Origin: a virus
Direction: 5' to 3' (one strand)
Virus record (IMG/VR): IMGVR_UViG_3300003873_000018
Coordinates: 1-44,475 of that record
Length of the DNA: 44,475 nt
Shown: positions 7,716-15,316 of the stretch, piece after piece
Layout: every line of letters starts with the position of its first letter
Numbering within the stretch: the stretch's first letter is position 1
Translations under genes and position numbers: made by a program
The notes under the pieces: generated by a model
Told to the model about the DNA's origin: nothing
Seen by the model: only the letters and a program-made list of their open reading frames with translations
The model's database searches: none

Positions 7716-8327
7716 ATGAAGATGACTAAATTAAAAGATAAGATGACTGTTTCAGAAGGTTTAGCAAAGCTAAAACTAATTGATAAAAGAATCATGAAGA
7801 GTATCCAGGGTAGTTTTGTAGGATATAAAGTAGGAAATAAAGTCATGGATAATTTCGACTCAGAGAAAGCGAAATCTAAACTTGACTCTGTCAATAGCTT
7901 AATTGAATATAAATCAAAAGTTAAAATGGCTATTAACAAAAGTAATCTTACGACAGTTGTAAAGATTGCAGGAGTAGAAATGACAGTACTCGAAGCTATT
8001 GAGAATAAAAATATAGTAGAGTACAAGAAAGCATTTCTTAATGCACTTCGACGAAATCTAGGAAATGTTAATAGTGTTGTAGAGGCAGGTAATGAAGAAG
8101 TTAATGAGAGATTAGATTCTCAAGTTCGTAGTGCTTTTGAAAAATCTAATCATAAAGAAATTGAAGCATTTACAAAAGCATTTCTTGAAAATAACGGCTA
8201 TAAACTAGAGGATCCGTTAGATATTACGTCTCTAGTTGAGAAGCTTGATAAGGAAATTGATGACTTCGAGTCAGAGGTAGATTTTGTACTAAGTACATCT
8301 AATGCTACTACAGTTATTGAGATTTAG
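7716..8327 (+). CDS. Conserved helical phage/bacterial protein of unknown function
   Basis: A 203-residue, mostly helical protein. The segments MTVSEGLAKLKLIDKRIMKS near the start and TTVVKIAGVEMTVLEAIENK in the middle are typical of a family of hypothetical proteins found in phages and bacteria (I believe DUF6847, from memory). Two ATGs three codons apart are possible starts; AAAGAGGAG fits the first. The stop codon lies inside a strong hairpin, and a 300-base non-coding stretch follows, so it is probably the last gene of its operon. Confidence 0.6.
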   Translation: MKMTKLKDKMTVSEGLAKLKLIDKRIMKSIQGSFVGYKVGNKVMDNFDSEKAKSKLDSVNSLIEYKSKVKMAINKSNLTTVVKIAGVEMTVLEAIENKNIVEYKKAFLNALRRNLGNVNSVVEAGNEEVNERLDSQVRSAFEKSNHKEIEAFTKAFLENNGYKLEDPLDITSLVEKLDKEIDDFESEVDFVLSTSNATTVIEI

Positions 8328-8337
8328 TCTCAATAAC
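8313..8337 (+). terminator. Hairpin overlapping the stop of gene 7716
   Basis: Perfect 9-base-pair stem GTTATTGAG / CTCAATAAC (8313-8321, 8329-8337) around a 7-base loop that contains the TAG stop (8325-8327). The following CTAATTTAAT is only a weak T tract. Confidence 0.6.
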
Positions 8338-8627
8338 CTAATTTAATATATAGAAGTATAAGGAAAAAGATAAATAATAAGTCCTTTACTATTTTAGGTT
8401 AATAAATAGACTTTAATATAAATTAAAAGATCAGGATTAGATGATTCCTATTGATTTAAAGTTTATAGTTTAGAGTTTATAGCTTAAAGGTAAAAGATTA
8501 AAATTTTAAAACTTAAGTCTCAAAGAAAAAAGCTAGATAAAATCCTTGAGAATGGTTGTAGGATTACTTATTATCCTATCTTATCCACAAGGCTCTTATG
8601 CTTCTATATATTAAATTAGGAGATATA
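8338..8627 (+). other. Non-coding region with competing hairpins and direct repeats
   Basis: About 290 bases with no convincing gene. It holds two imperfect copies of TTTATAG followed by TTAGAG or CTTAAAG (around 8460-8490), then two mutually exclusive hairpins near the end: AATCCT/AGGATT and TAGGAT/ATCCTA share the same GGAT strand (about 8551-8578). A TTATCCACA sequence (8581-8589), identical to the E. coli DnaA-box consensus, follows. It leads into gene 8628 without a recognisable promoter cassette, so it may be an untranslated leader or regulatory RNA, or a decayed gene. Confidence 0.4.
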
Positions 8628-9035
8628 ATGAGATTTATAGTAAAGATTCCACAGATTAGTAAAAAGTTTGATAGAATATATAATAAAAATATAGAAATCC
8701 TTAAGGTGAGGGGTGATACTGTAATCTCTACTATCACATATAAAAAGGTAAAGGGTGAGGTAAAAAGAGAGGAGAAATACTCTAAGACACCATTCATTTT
8801 AAATGAATCCTTAACTAATATAAAAGAGATTCATTCTTTAATCTTATGGAAGGGTATAACTAAATATATAGAATTAGACACTGAAGATAAAGCATTAATC
8901 TTCTTGATATCCTGCATGGATGAAATTAAAAATTTAATTCTTAAATATATAAGAACAAGAGAGAAGTATTTAGAAAAAAATATCAATATAAGTTTAGAAG
9001 ATCTTCATAAAGAATTTCCTCACAGATTAATCTAG
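8628..9035 (+). CDS. Unknown protein with C-terminal FPHRLI tag
   Basis: The frame is open from 8598, but TTAGGAGATATA directly before the ATG at 8628 makes that the likely start (MRFIVKIPQISKKFDRIYNK), giving 135 residues. The protein is basic with several helices, and ends LEDLHKEFPHRLI. The last six residues and their codons are the same as in the next gene, 9087, although the rest differs. It is preceded by the structured non-coding region. Confidence 0.55.
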   Translation: MRFIVKIPQISKKFDRIYNKNIEILKVRGDTVISTITYKKVKGEVKREEKYSKTPFILNESLTNIKEIHSLILWKGITKYIELDTEDKALIFLISCMDEIKNLILKYIRTREKYLEKNINISLEDLHKEFPHRLI

Positions 9036-9044
9036 ATTTAATCT
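9024..9044 (+). terminator. Hairpin spanning the stop of gene 8628 and overlapping the next promoter
   Basis: AGATTAA / TTAATCT stem (9024-9030 and 9038-9044) with a 7-base loop, followed by TTTATTAT. It overlaps the upstream box of the next early promoter, like the promoter-plus-stem-loop elements described in other T4-like phages. Confidence 0.45.
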
Positions 9045-9059
9045 TTATTATACTATAAT
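9037..9059 (+). promoter_or_regulatory. Early promoter before gene 9087
   Basis: TTTAATCTTT at 9037 and TATAAT at 9054-9059, 17 bases apart; the leader is shorter than in other cassettes (ATATAAAAGAG) and ends in GAAGGATATAAAG. Confidence 0.7.
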
Positions 9060-9086
9060 ATATAAAAGAGAAAGAAGGATATAAAG

Positions 9087-9647
9087 ATGAAATTTAGTGA
9101 TACAAAATACGGAGATTTATCAGGACAAACTTATGAAGATAATATAGATGTTTCTGGATTAGAATTAACTTCTCTAGAAGGAGCTCCAGAGGTTGTAAAT
9201 GGAAATTTCCATTGTTATAAAAATAAATTAACTTCTCTAGAAGGAGCTCCAGAGGTTGTAAATGGAAATTTCCATTGTTATAAAAATAAATTAACTTCTC
9301 TAGAGGGTGTCTCTAAGACTGTAAGTGGATATTTTGATTGTAGCGATAATCAACTAACTTCTCTAGAAGGAACTCCTAAGGTTGTAGGTAGTTTTTATTG
9401 TAATAATAATCAACTAACTTCTCTAGAGGGTGCACCAAAGTTTGTAGAGGGTAGTTTTGATTGTAATAATAATCAACTAACTTCTCTAGAGGGTGCTCCA
9501 AGGACTGTAAAGGATAATTTCTATTGTTATAATAATCAATTAACTTCTCTAGAACATCTTCCATTTCAGAAAGAAAATCATACAGATTTAAGTGATGATA
9601 TATTTGATGAATATATAGGAGTTAAATTTCCTCACAGATTAATCTAG
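9087..9647 (+). CDS. Leucine-rich-like repeat protein with C-terminal FPHRLI tag
   Basis: A 186-residue protein built from six repeats of about 21 residues beginning LTSLEGAP and continuing with hydrophobic positions, then [F/Y]xCxxN[Q/K], from about residue 27 to 153. Repeats of this form, with LTSLEG and CSxNQL, occur in many bacterial and phage proteins as beta-solenoids that bind other proteins. The first two repeats are identical at the DNA level. The end, GVKFPHRLI, carries the shared C-terminal peptide. Partner unknown. Confidence 0.75.
   Translation: MKFSDTKYGDLSGQTYEDNIDVSGLELTSLEGAPEVVNGNFHCYKNKLTSLEGAPEVVNGNFHCYKNKLTSLEGVSKTVSGYFDCSDNQLTSLEGTPKVVGSFYCNNNQLTSLEGAPKFVEGSFDCNNNQLTSLEGAPRTVKDNFYCYNNQLTSLEHLPFQKENHTDLSDDIFDEYIGVKFPHRLI
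9164..9289 (+). repeat. Exact tandem duplication, two 63-base units
   Basis: Bases 9164-9226 and 9227-9289 are identical (21 codons each, in frame) inside the leucine-rich-like repeat gene, while the remaining repeats have diverged. The lack of silent differences points to a recent duplication or gene conversion. Confidence 0.85.
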
Positions 9648-9648
9648 A

Positions 9649-9671
9649 TTTAAGTTAAAATACACTATAAT
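9649..9671 (+). promoter_or_regulatory. Early promoter before the MoxR gene
   Basis: TTTAAGTTAA at 9649 and TATAAT at 9666-9671, then the common ATATTATATAAAAAG leader and GAAGGATAGAAA. The upstream AGATTAATCTAGATTTAA is identical to that upstream of 9037. Confidence 0.7.
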
Positions 9672-9701
9672 ATATTATATAAAAAGAAAGAAGGATAGAA
9701 A

Positions 9702-10805
9702 ATGAAAATTTCATTAATGAAAGATGTTTTTAAAGTTGCTCATATGAGTAATGATGCAGTTCGTATGGTAGGTCTTCACGGTATTGGTAAATCTCAGGTA
9801 GTTGAACAATTCGCTATAGAAAATGATTATCATATTGAGACATTGTTCTTAAGTCAGAACGAAGTTGCGGATCTTATCGGTATTCCAGATATGAAAGATG
9901 GAGTTACTTATTGGACAAGACCTATTTGGTTAGAACGAATGTTAGAAGCTAACAGACAAGGTAAACACTGTGTTCTTTTTCTAGATGAACTCGCAAGAGC
10001 TCCAATTGAAGTGAGACAAAGTGCATTACAATTAGTACTTGAAGGAAGAATTCATGAACACGAACTTCCAAGACTAAATGACTTAAAAACTTTAATAGTA
10101 GCTGCTGATAATCCAAGTGATATCTATCAAACAGATGAACTTGATGATGCACTTCTAGACAGATTCGGAAACTATAGCGTTACTGTAGATGTTCAGGGTT
10201 GGTTAAATTGGGCTAGAGCTTGTAATATTTCACCTGTAATTTCTGATTATATAGCAGAGTTTCCGGATAAGCTTCACTTTATTCCAGAGGATGAAAATGA
10301 TAAGGGTGCTACACCAAGATCTTGGGCTAAGCTTTCAGATATTATTAAAAGTGTAGAATCTCTTGAAATTAACAAGGGTATTTTTAGTGAAATTATTAAT
10401 AGTAAGTTAGGAGAAACTGTAGGATATAGCTTCCTCCACTTCTATAACAACTATGTTAAAATTGTTAAACCAGAAGATATTAAAGATCTTATAGATATAG
10501 AAAATCTTAAAAAAGATCAAGATTATTTCGAAAAGGAAGCAAAAAAGGTTTCTGAAATTACAAAAGATATCGAAGCATTAGCTGCTTCAGAGCTTGCTAA
10601 TAAGATGAAGAAACTTACTGAAAAAGATGCAATCTGGAATGATATTCTAACTATTTATCTTGATAGTTTAAATGTAGAAGTATTCACAAGTATTGTTAAA
10701 ACTTGGAAAGAAGATTCAGATACTGAATCTTTTTACCTTAACTGGAGTGAAACTGTTCCTGATTACTATATCTTTAGAAAAATTCTTAAGATCGCTAACA
10801 ATTAA
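9702..10805 (+). CDS. MoxR-type AAA+ ATPase
   Basis: A 367-residue AAA+ ATPase of the MoxR group: Walker A GLHGIGKS (24-31), Walker B CVLFLDELAR with D95 and E96, sensor-1 region TLIVAADNPSD and an arginine-finger region LDDALLDRFGNY. MoxR ATPases act as chaperones that remodel partner complexes together with VWA-domain proteins. Such a partner (VWA plus metallopeptidase-like domain) is encoded at 12059, four genes downstream. The C-terminal 120 residues are helical and unlike standard MoxR. Own early promoter. Confidence 0.85.
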   Translation: MKISLMKDVFKVAHMSNDAVRMVGLHGIGKSQVVEQFAIENDYHIETLFLSQNEVADLIGIPDMKDGVTYWTRPIWLERMLEANRQGKHCVLFLDELARAPIEVRQSALQLVLEGRIHEHELPRLNDLKTLIVAADNPSDIYQTDELDDALLDRFGNYSVTVDVQGWLNWARACNISPVISDYIAEFPDKLHFIPEDENDKGATPRSWAKLSDIIKSVESLEINKGIFSEIINSKLGETVGYSFLHFYNNYVKIVKPEDIKDLIDIENLKKDQDYFEKEAKKVSEITKDIEALAASELANKMKKLTEKDAIWNDILTIYLDSLNVEVFTSIVKTWKEDSDTESFYLNWSETVPDYYIFRKILKIANN

Positions 10806-10806
10806 G

Positions 10807-11037
10807 ATGAAAAACATAAAAGATTTTTTCGGATTACCTGTTAAGCCAGGTGATCGAATATTATGGTGTATGAATGGTGTATTTAAAACAGGTACTGTTT
10901 TAAGTTATGATATAACTCCTACAATAGGAGATTTATATGCTAAATCAGATACAGAGGACTACGATGTAGCTCTAAATAATAGAAGTTTTATAAAAATTAA
11001 TGATATTGAGAAAAATAATCCTCAATATTTTATATAG
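10807..11037 (+). CDS. Small protein with predicted SH3-like barrel and NPQYFI tag
   Basis: The ATG one base after the MoxR stop is the likely start (76 residues); the upstream extension of the frame lies inside MoxR. MKNIKDFFGLPVKPGDRILW and FKTGTVLSY suggest a small beta-barrel of the KOW/SH3 kind. It ends INDIEKNNPQYFI, the shared C-terminal peptide, in a position with no promoter behind it. It resembles the product of 11746 in having GD[R/F]IL[W/Y] near the start and the same tag at the end. Confidence 0.55.
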   Translation: MKNIKDFFGLPVKPGDRILWCMNGVFKTGTVLSYDITPTIGDLYAKSDTEDYDVALNNRSFIKINDIEKNNPQYFI

Positions 11038-11046
11038 GAGAAAAAT

Positions 11047-11175
11047 ATGAATATATTTCTATATTTATTATTAGTTTTTTGTTTAATAGTTTTAGGATTA
11101 GTCTCTATATACTTCTTATTAATAGTCTTCTTTGTATGGAATCTAAGTCGCTATGTAAATAAGGAGGTATTTTGA
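11047..11175 (+). CDS. Small membrane protein (42 residues)
   Basis: ATG after TAGGAGAAAAAT, nine bases past the previous stop. The translation, MNIFLYLLLVFCLIVLGLVS continuing hydrophobic to residue 31, then a basic end, is a single membrane segment. The stop TGA overlaps the next ATG, and the next gene's ribosome site AAGGAGG lies inside it, so the genes are tightly packed. Confidence 0.55.
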   Translation: MNIFLYLLLVFCLIVLGLVSIYFLLIVFFVWNLSRYVNKEVF

Positions 11176-11756
11176 TGTCAAAAACATACTTTTGCTCAGA
11201 CTGGCATTTAGGCCATGGGAATATATTGAGGTACAGACCTCAATTTAATTCAATAGATGAACATGATCAAACATTTATAGATAACTTTAATAAAATTATT
11301 AAAAAGAGAGACACGGTATTTTTTCTTGGTGATATTGCTTTTACTGAAGAGGGATTAGATAAATTAAAAGAACTTAATTATTGTAAGAAAGTCTTGTATT
11401 TAGGAAATCATGATTATTTAGATGTTGAAAAATATTTAGAAGTTTTCGACGAGGTATTTGCCTTTAGAAGTTATAAAAGCTATTGGTTAAGTCATTGTCC
11501 GATCCATTCTCAAGAGCTAAGAAATCGAAAGGGTAATATTCATGGACACCTTCACGCAAGTATTTTAGATGATCCTAGATATTATGATGTGTCTCCAGAA
11601 AAACATAATTTTGAACTAGTAGATTTTGAAAAAATTAAAGAGTATTTTGAAAGAGTAGAAGAGACTCGACTTTTAGGAGATGAGAGAATGACTACTATAA
11701 ATGGAAAGGTTTCTCTCAAGCAGGATTTAGATAAGCAGGATTTAGATGAAAAATGA
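11175..11756 (+). CDS. Calcineurin-like metallophosphoesterase
   Basis: All metal-binding motifs of the family are present: SDWH (8-11), LGD (51-53), GNHD (77-80), SHCPIH (106-111) and HGHLH (123-127). AAGGAGG is placed for the ATG at 11175; an in-frame TTG one codon earlier is less likely. Phage members of this family hydrolyse phosphodiesters or phosphoproteins, and some cleave cyclic nucleotides, so a counter-defence role is possible but not shown. The last 25 residues repeat a charged QDLDKQDLDEK unit. Confidence 0.85.
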   Translation: MSKTYFCSDWHLGHGNILRYRPQFNSIDEHDQTFIDNFNKIIKKRDTVFFLGDIAFTEEGLDKLKELNYCKKVLYLGNHDYLDVEKYLEVFDEVFAFRSYKSYWLSHCPIHSQELRNRKGNIHGHLHASILDDPRYYDVSPEKHNFELVDFEKIKEYFERVEETRLLGDERMTTINGKVSLKQDLDKQDLDEK

Positions 11757-11994
11757 TTTAAATATTGGTGATTTTATTTTATATGAGGATTCTGAAAATC
11801 ACGATTTATATGTAGGTAATATTATAAGTCTTTCTAATGATAGTTTAGAGGTCAATCCAGAGATCGCGATATCTCTAAGAGAGTGGTATACAGAACCAGA
11901 AACAATATATTATAGTAATATTATTAAAATACTACCTGAAATTAAATCTATTAGAACTCAAGTTATAGAGTTGTTACCTCAGTATTTTATCTAG
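11746..11994 (+). CDS. Small protein with predicted barrel and LPQYFI tag
   Basis: Eighty-two residues, overlapping the phosphoesterase gene by 11 bases. It starts MKNDLNIGDFILYEDSENHD, contains a long acidic middle, and ends IELLPQYFI, the shared C-terminal peptide. GDFILY and the tag suggest distant relation to 10807-11037. The stop runs straight into a promoter cassette preceded by two copies of TTTATCTAGATTT-like sequence. Confidence 0.55.
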   Translation: MKNDLNIGDFILYEDSENHDLYVGNIISLSNDSLEVNPEIAISLREWYTEPETIYYSNIIKILPEIKSIRTQVIELLPQYFI

Positions 11995-12006
11995 ATTTTA
12001 TCTAGA

Positions 12007-12029
12007 TTTAATCTATATTATACTATAAT
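12007..12029 (+). promoter_or_regulatory. Early promoter before the VWA gene
   Basis: TTTAATCTAT at 12007 and TATAAT at 12024-12029, common leader, and GAAGGATAGAAAG. The preceding 20 bases repeat TCTAGATTT. Confidence 0.7.
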
Positions 12030-12058
12030 ATATTATATAAAGAGAGAAGGATAGAAAG

Positions 12059-13306
12059 ATGAAAGATTTAATTAAACAAAATTATCAAGAATCAATTGTT
12101 AAATTAATTAGCAATCCTACATACGTGAAATTAAGTTTTTATGGATTTATTTTAGCTAAGATGAATGTTATTTTTGATCCTAAATTTCCTACTTTAGGAG
12201 TAAATTTCGATAAAGACTCTATTAATTATAATCTAAAAATTGGTAATTATTTTAATACACTCAGTCAAGAAGAAAGAATAGCGGTTCTTATTCATGAGTG
12301 TAGACATATTTTAGGTCTACATTTAATTCGTAAAGGTGAGAGAGATCATAAATTATTTAATATTGCTGCAGATATTGCAATCAATCAATTAATTGACAAT
12401 CTACCAGAGGGTGTACAATATCCTAGTGATTATGATTTTCCAGAGAATGAAAGTGCTGAAACATACTATGAACTACTAAAGCAAGAACAAGAAGATCAAC
12501 AAAAAGATAAAGATAAGGCAGAATCTCAAGGTCAAGATTGGAATGGACCTGAAGATAACTCACAAGGTGAACAAAAACCAGACCTTACAGATTTAGATGG
12601 TGATGAGACATTAGATGTTCATGAGTGGAAAGATTCTGAGTGTGATAGTAGTATAGAGGAACTTATGAAATCTACTACTGAGAATATGGTGAAGGAAGCT
12701 ATTTCTCAATCTAGAGGAAACACACCAGGAGATATCGAACAAATTCTTAAGTTACTTAAGCGTAAGGCAAAGATCTCATGGAAAAAGGAGCTAAGAAAAA
12801 TTCTTAGCTCTAGGAATGGATCTAGAATTGAGACTATCAAAAGAAAAAATAGAAGATTTCCACATAGAGCTGACCTAAGAGGTAAAAAAGTACAGAAAGA
12901 TAAGCAGATAGTGTTAGTAGGTGTAGATACTTCAGGTTCTATGAATGATAGTGATGTTTTAGACGGTTTAATAGAAATTAATGAAGTTATCAAAAATGTA
13001 GGAGAGCTTAAAATTATTCAGATCGATACAAATATTAAAAGAGTAGAATCTTTTGATAAAAATAATTTTAAAAGATTTAAGAGAAAGGGATATGGTGGTA
13101 CATATATGGGAGCCTGTCCGGAATTTATTAAATCTAAAAAAGAAAAGTGTGATGTTCTTATTATGATTTCTGATATGTTTATCGAAGATATTACTTCAGA
13201 TAGTAATTGGAGAGAATTTAAAAAACCTGTTCTTTGGCTAAGTACATCAGGAGAGATGCCTGAAATTCTTAGACATCATAAAATTTTTAATATTAAGAAT
13301 AAATAG
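12059..13306 (+). CDS. VWA-like protein with putative metallopeptidase domain, MoxR partner
   Basis: The 415-residue protein combines an N-terminal domain of the DUF2201_N putative-metallopeptidase type with HECRHILGLH at 79-88 (an HExxHxxGxxH zinc site), an acidic low-complexity linker (about 140-195), and a C-terminal VWA-like domain with the MIDAS motif D290-TSGS and a second metal loop GGTYMG. DUF2201 proteins are normally paired with MoxR ATPases, and one lies at 9702. Such pairs are thought to remodel or unfold targets; in a phage the target may be host or defence machinery, which is inference. Confidence 0.85.
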   Translation: MKDLIKQNYQESIVKLISNPTYVKLSFYGFILAKMNVIFDPKFPTLGVNFDKDSINYNLKIGNYFNTLSQEERIAVLIHECRHILGLHLIRKGERDHKLFNIAADIAINQLIDNLPEGVQYPSDYDFPENESAETYYELLKQEQEDQQKDKDKAESQGQDWNGPEDNSQGEQKPDLTDLDGDETLDVHEWKDSECDSSIEELMKSTTENMVKEAISQSRGNTPGDIEQILKLLKRKAKISWKKELRKILSSRNGSRIETIKRKNRRFPHRADLRGKKVQKDKQIVLVGVDTSGSMNDSDVLDGLIEINEVIKNVGELKIIQIDTNIKRVESFDKNNFKRFKRKGYGGTYMGACPEFIKSKKEKCDVLIMISDMFIEDITSDSNWREFKKPVLWLSTSGEMPEILRHHKIFNIKNK

Positions 13307-13380
13307 GAGATAAAAATGACATGAGATTAAGTGTATTTTAAAATAAAAAATATATAATATATAAAAAAAGGAAAGAAGAG

Positions 13381-13833
13381 ATGAGAAAGTTTATAGAAGT
13401 AGGAACTAATTATATCAATTTACGTAATGTAACTAGTATTAAGTTTGAGACGAATCGAGTTATTTTTAACTATAATAGTGAGATATCTATAGTAGATGGA
13501 ATGATTTCTCCAGATTATACATATGTGGAAATTGACGCATTAGAAAGAAAAGAATTAAAAGAGACTCTGAAGAGTGAAGGTTTTATTACCTTCGAACTAT
13601 CAGATAACTCTAATATTTATGTTAATCTAGATAATGTAACATTTATTAAAGAGTATATTAGATTAGGACATAATCCTAAATTTAGATTAATCTTTAATAT
13701 GAATGTAGGTGCTACTTTAAAAGATTCCTATAAGATAACTTCTAGTGCTGTATATTATGATTTTAGTACAGAAGAGGATCTCATTAGATCTTCTAATGAA
13801 TTATCTATACTAATAAAAAATAAAGGAGAGTAG
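13381..13833 (+). CDS. Unknown protein with two similar halves
   Basis: A 150-residue beta-rich protein. The first part (FIEVGTNYINLRNVTSIKFE, then VIFNYN) and second part (FITFELSDNSNIYVNLDNVT, then RLIFNMN) follow the same pattern, suggesting an internal duplication of a domain of about 70 residues. AAAGGAAAGAAGAG precedes the ATG, and TATAAT-like AT-rich sequence at 13350-13365 may be the promoter. It heads a group with the GapR-like and Cas4-like genes, one to two bases apart, so they are probably one operon. Confidence 0.55.
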   Translation: MRKFIEVGTNYINLRNVTSIKFETNRVIFNYNSEISIVDGMISPDYTYVEIDALERKELKETLKSEGFITFELSDNSNIYVNLDNVTFIKEYIRLGHNPKFRLIFNMNVGATLKDSYKITSSAVYYDFSTEEDLIRSSNELSILIKNKGE

Positions 13834-13834
13834 G

Positions 13835-14332
13835 ATGAGTGATTTAGATCTAGACGAACTATTAAATGAAGTTAGTTCTGATACAAATGAAGATTATTCT
13901 ACAGAAAATAATGTAGATCTAGAAGCTATAAAGGTAGATGATACTGTAAATGATACTGTAGAAATAGATGATATATCTCAATTTGTTCATAAGTATTCAT
14001 TAGAAGATACTAAGAAAAAAGCTAAAAAATCCGAAGATTCAGATAAGTACTTAGAAGAATATATTGAAGATATTCAGGATAGTGTAAAAAAATACCTTAG
14101 TGAGAGATATAGAATCAATGAGGAAATTAAAGCCCTAAAAGAAGAGCTTAAAGAGCTTAAAGATGAAATGAAGGATGAGGGTATTAAAGTTACTGCAGTA
14201 GATAAGGCTTTTAAAGAAATGGTAAGTGAACTTAAAGAAGATTCAAATGATGCTATTCTTATAGAAAGTGTTAAAAATATGATTAAAAAAGATGCATCCC
14301 TATATGGAATGGTTAGAGAAGAGGCATTATAA
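13835..14332 (+). CDS. Acidic coiled-coil protein with GapR-like (DUF2312-like) C-terminus
   Basis: The first 60 residues are very acidic and probably disordered. Residues 88-130 (ERYRINEEIKALKEELKEL, then KDEMKDEGIKVTAVDKAFKE) resemble the DUF2312/GapR fold, a dimeric coiled coil that clamps over-twisted DNA, where a helix is followed by AK.[NE]G.DV.AL. Binding DNA near the nuclease encoded next is plausible. The TAA overlaps the next ATG (TAATG), so translation with the nuclease is coupled. Confidence 0.55.
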   Translation: MSDLDLDELLNEVSSDTNEDYSTENNVDLEAIKVDDTVNDTVEIDDISQFVHKYSLEDTKKKAKKSEDSDKYLEEYIEDIQDSVKKYLSERYRINEEIKALKEELKELKDEMKDEGIKVTAVDKAFKEMVSELKEDSNDAILIESVKNMIKKDASLYGMVREEAL

Positions 14333-15069
14333 TGAAATACTCACCATATTCAGCTTCTAGAATAGCTCTTTGGAATCAATGTCCTAGATCTTTTAAGTAC
14401 AGCTACATTGATAAAATTCCTAGAGAGCCTCAGGATGATACACCTCTCAAGAAAGGTTTTTGTACTCACCTGTTTTTAGAAAATCATACTGCTAAATTTT
14501 CTAAAGAAAAAATTCTCAAGGAAATTAAAAAAGAAAAAATTCCAAAAGAAATTGTAATAGAGTCTAAAAGAATTTATAATGATTTTATACAATCTCCATT
14601 AGGTAAAAAAATATTTTCATATTTTCCTTTGGGTGCTGAATTAGATGTAGGATTAAAAATAGAAAGTAAAAATATAGTAACTTGCGATTTTTTAGATCCT
14701 GATTGTGTATTTAGGGGTAAGATTGATTATGTGTGTGTTGATAGAGAAACAGATAAAGTATTCATAATTGACTGGAAAACGGGGAAAGATAGATCTGCAG
14801 GACAGTTTGCTCAAAAACCTGATCAATTAATTTATTATGCAGCATGGTATTTTCATAACTTTCCTGTAGATGAAATTGAGTTAATGTATGTGTTTGTAGA
14901 ACACGGAACATTTAGCACCTATACAATGAAAAGAGAAAATCTTAATACATATATAAAGTTTCTTTTAAAAAATATTAGAAATATAGAAGTAGATTCTAGG
15001 TTTGAAAAACATATTACAAAATTATGTGACTACTGCGGATGGAAGAAGTACTGCGATGGTGACAGATGA
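14332..15069 (+). CDS. Cas4-like PD-(D/E)XK nuclease with Fe-S cysteines
   Basis: A 245-residue RecB/Cas4-family nuclease. Active-site residues: H46, D132 (RGKIDYV), D147-W-K149 (IIDWKTGK) and a QLIYYAAWY motif at 165-173. Cys17 (NQCPRSF) plus Cys232, Cys235 and Cys241 (CDYCGWKKYC) form the 4Fe-4S pattern of Cas4 and AddB. Cas4-like proteins are known in Campylobacter phages and were linked to acquisition of host-derived CRISPR spacers; phage homologues may otherwise process DNA ends in recombination. No cas1, cas2 or repeat array is present in this window. Confidence 0.85.
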   Translation: MKYSPYSASRIALWNQCPRSFKYSYIDKIPREPQDDTPLKKGFCTHLFLENHTAKFSKEKILKEIKKEKIPKEIVIESKRIYNDFIQSPLGKKIFSYFPLGAELDVGLKIESKNIVTCDFLDPDCVFRGKIDYVCVDRETDKVFIIDWKTGKDRSAGQFAQKPDQLIYYAAWYFHNFPVDEIELMYVFVEHGTFSTYTMKRENLNTYIKFLLKNIRNIEVDSRFEKHITKLCDYCGWKKYCDGDR

Positions 15070-15316
15070 TACATTTTTAGATATTGATTATGCTTTTAGT
15101 GAGTATTTTATGTTAGTATCGGAGGTGGAATCTATAACAGGTCTGAAAAACTCTATAGAAATAGTAGAGGATTTAACCAGACTTGGAGTATTTATTATGA
15201 CTATAAATTTTAAAGATATTGATGATACTATTAAATTTGATGTAACCGGAACAAATATTAAAAAACAAGTAATTTATGAAAATATTCAAAGATTGAGACC
15301 GAATCTAGTAATATGA
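15056..15316 (+). CDS. Small protein ending RPNLVI
   Basis: The frame is open from 15002, inside the nuclease gene, but the ATG at 15056 follows GGAAGAAG at the right distance and gives 86 residues with a 14-base overlap. Acidic start (MVTDDTFLDIDYAF), then alpha/beta. It ends IYENIQRLRPNLVI, a version of the shared tag (Pro, then three residues, final Ile). Unknown function; first of three consecutive tagged small proteins. Confidence 0.5.
   Translation: MVTDDTFLDIDYAFSEYFMLVSEVESITGLKNSIEIVEDLTRLGVFIMTINFKDIDDTIKFDVTGTNIKKQVIYENIQRLRPNLVI

Noticed and set aside
8581-8589. TTATCCACA as a replication origin
   Set aside because: Only one box is seen, with no cluster, and T4-like phages do not depend on DnaA; kept only as a remark on the non-coding region.
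8598-8627. Longer start for the protein at 8628 (adding ten residues)
   Set aside because: TTAGGAGATATA is placed for the ATG at 8628; the upstream ATG has no ribosome site.
9376-9564. Minus-strand frame inside the leucine-rich-like gene
   Set aside because: It mirrors the 63-base repeats of the sense gene and has no start signals.
15002-15055. Longer start for the protein at 15056
   Set aside because: It would overlap the Cas4-like gene by 68 bases; the ATG at 15056 has a ribosome site and a normal short overlap.
14332-15069. CRISPR locus around the Cas4-like gene
   Set aside because: No regularly spaced repeats and no cas1/cas2-like genes were seen anywhere in the window.
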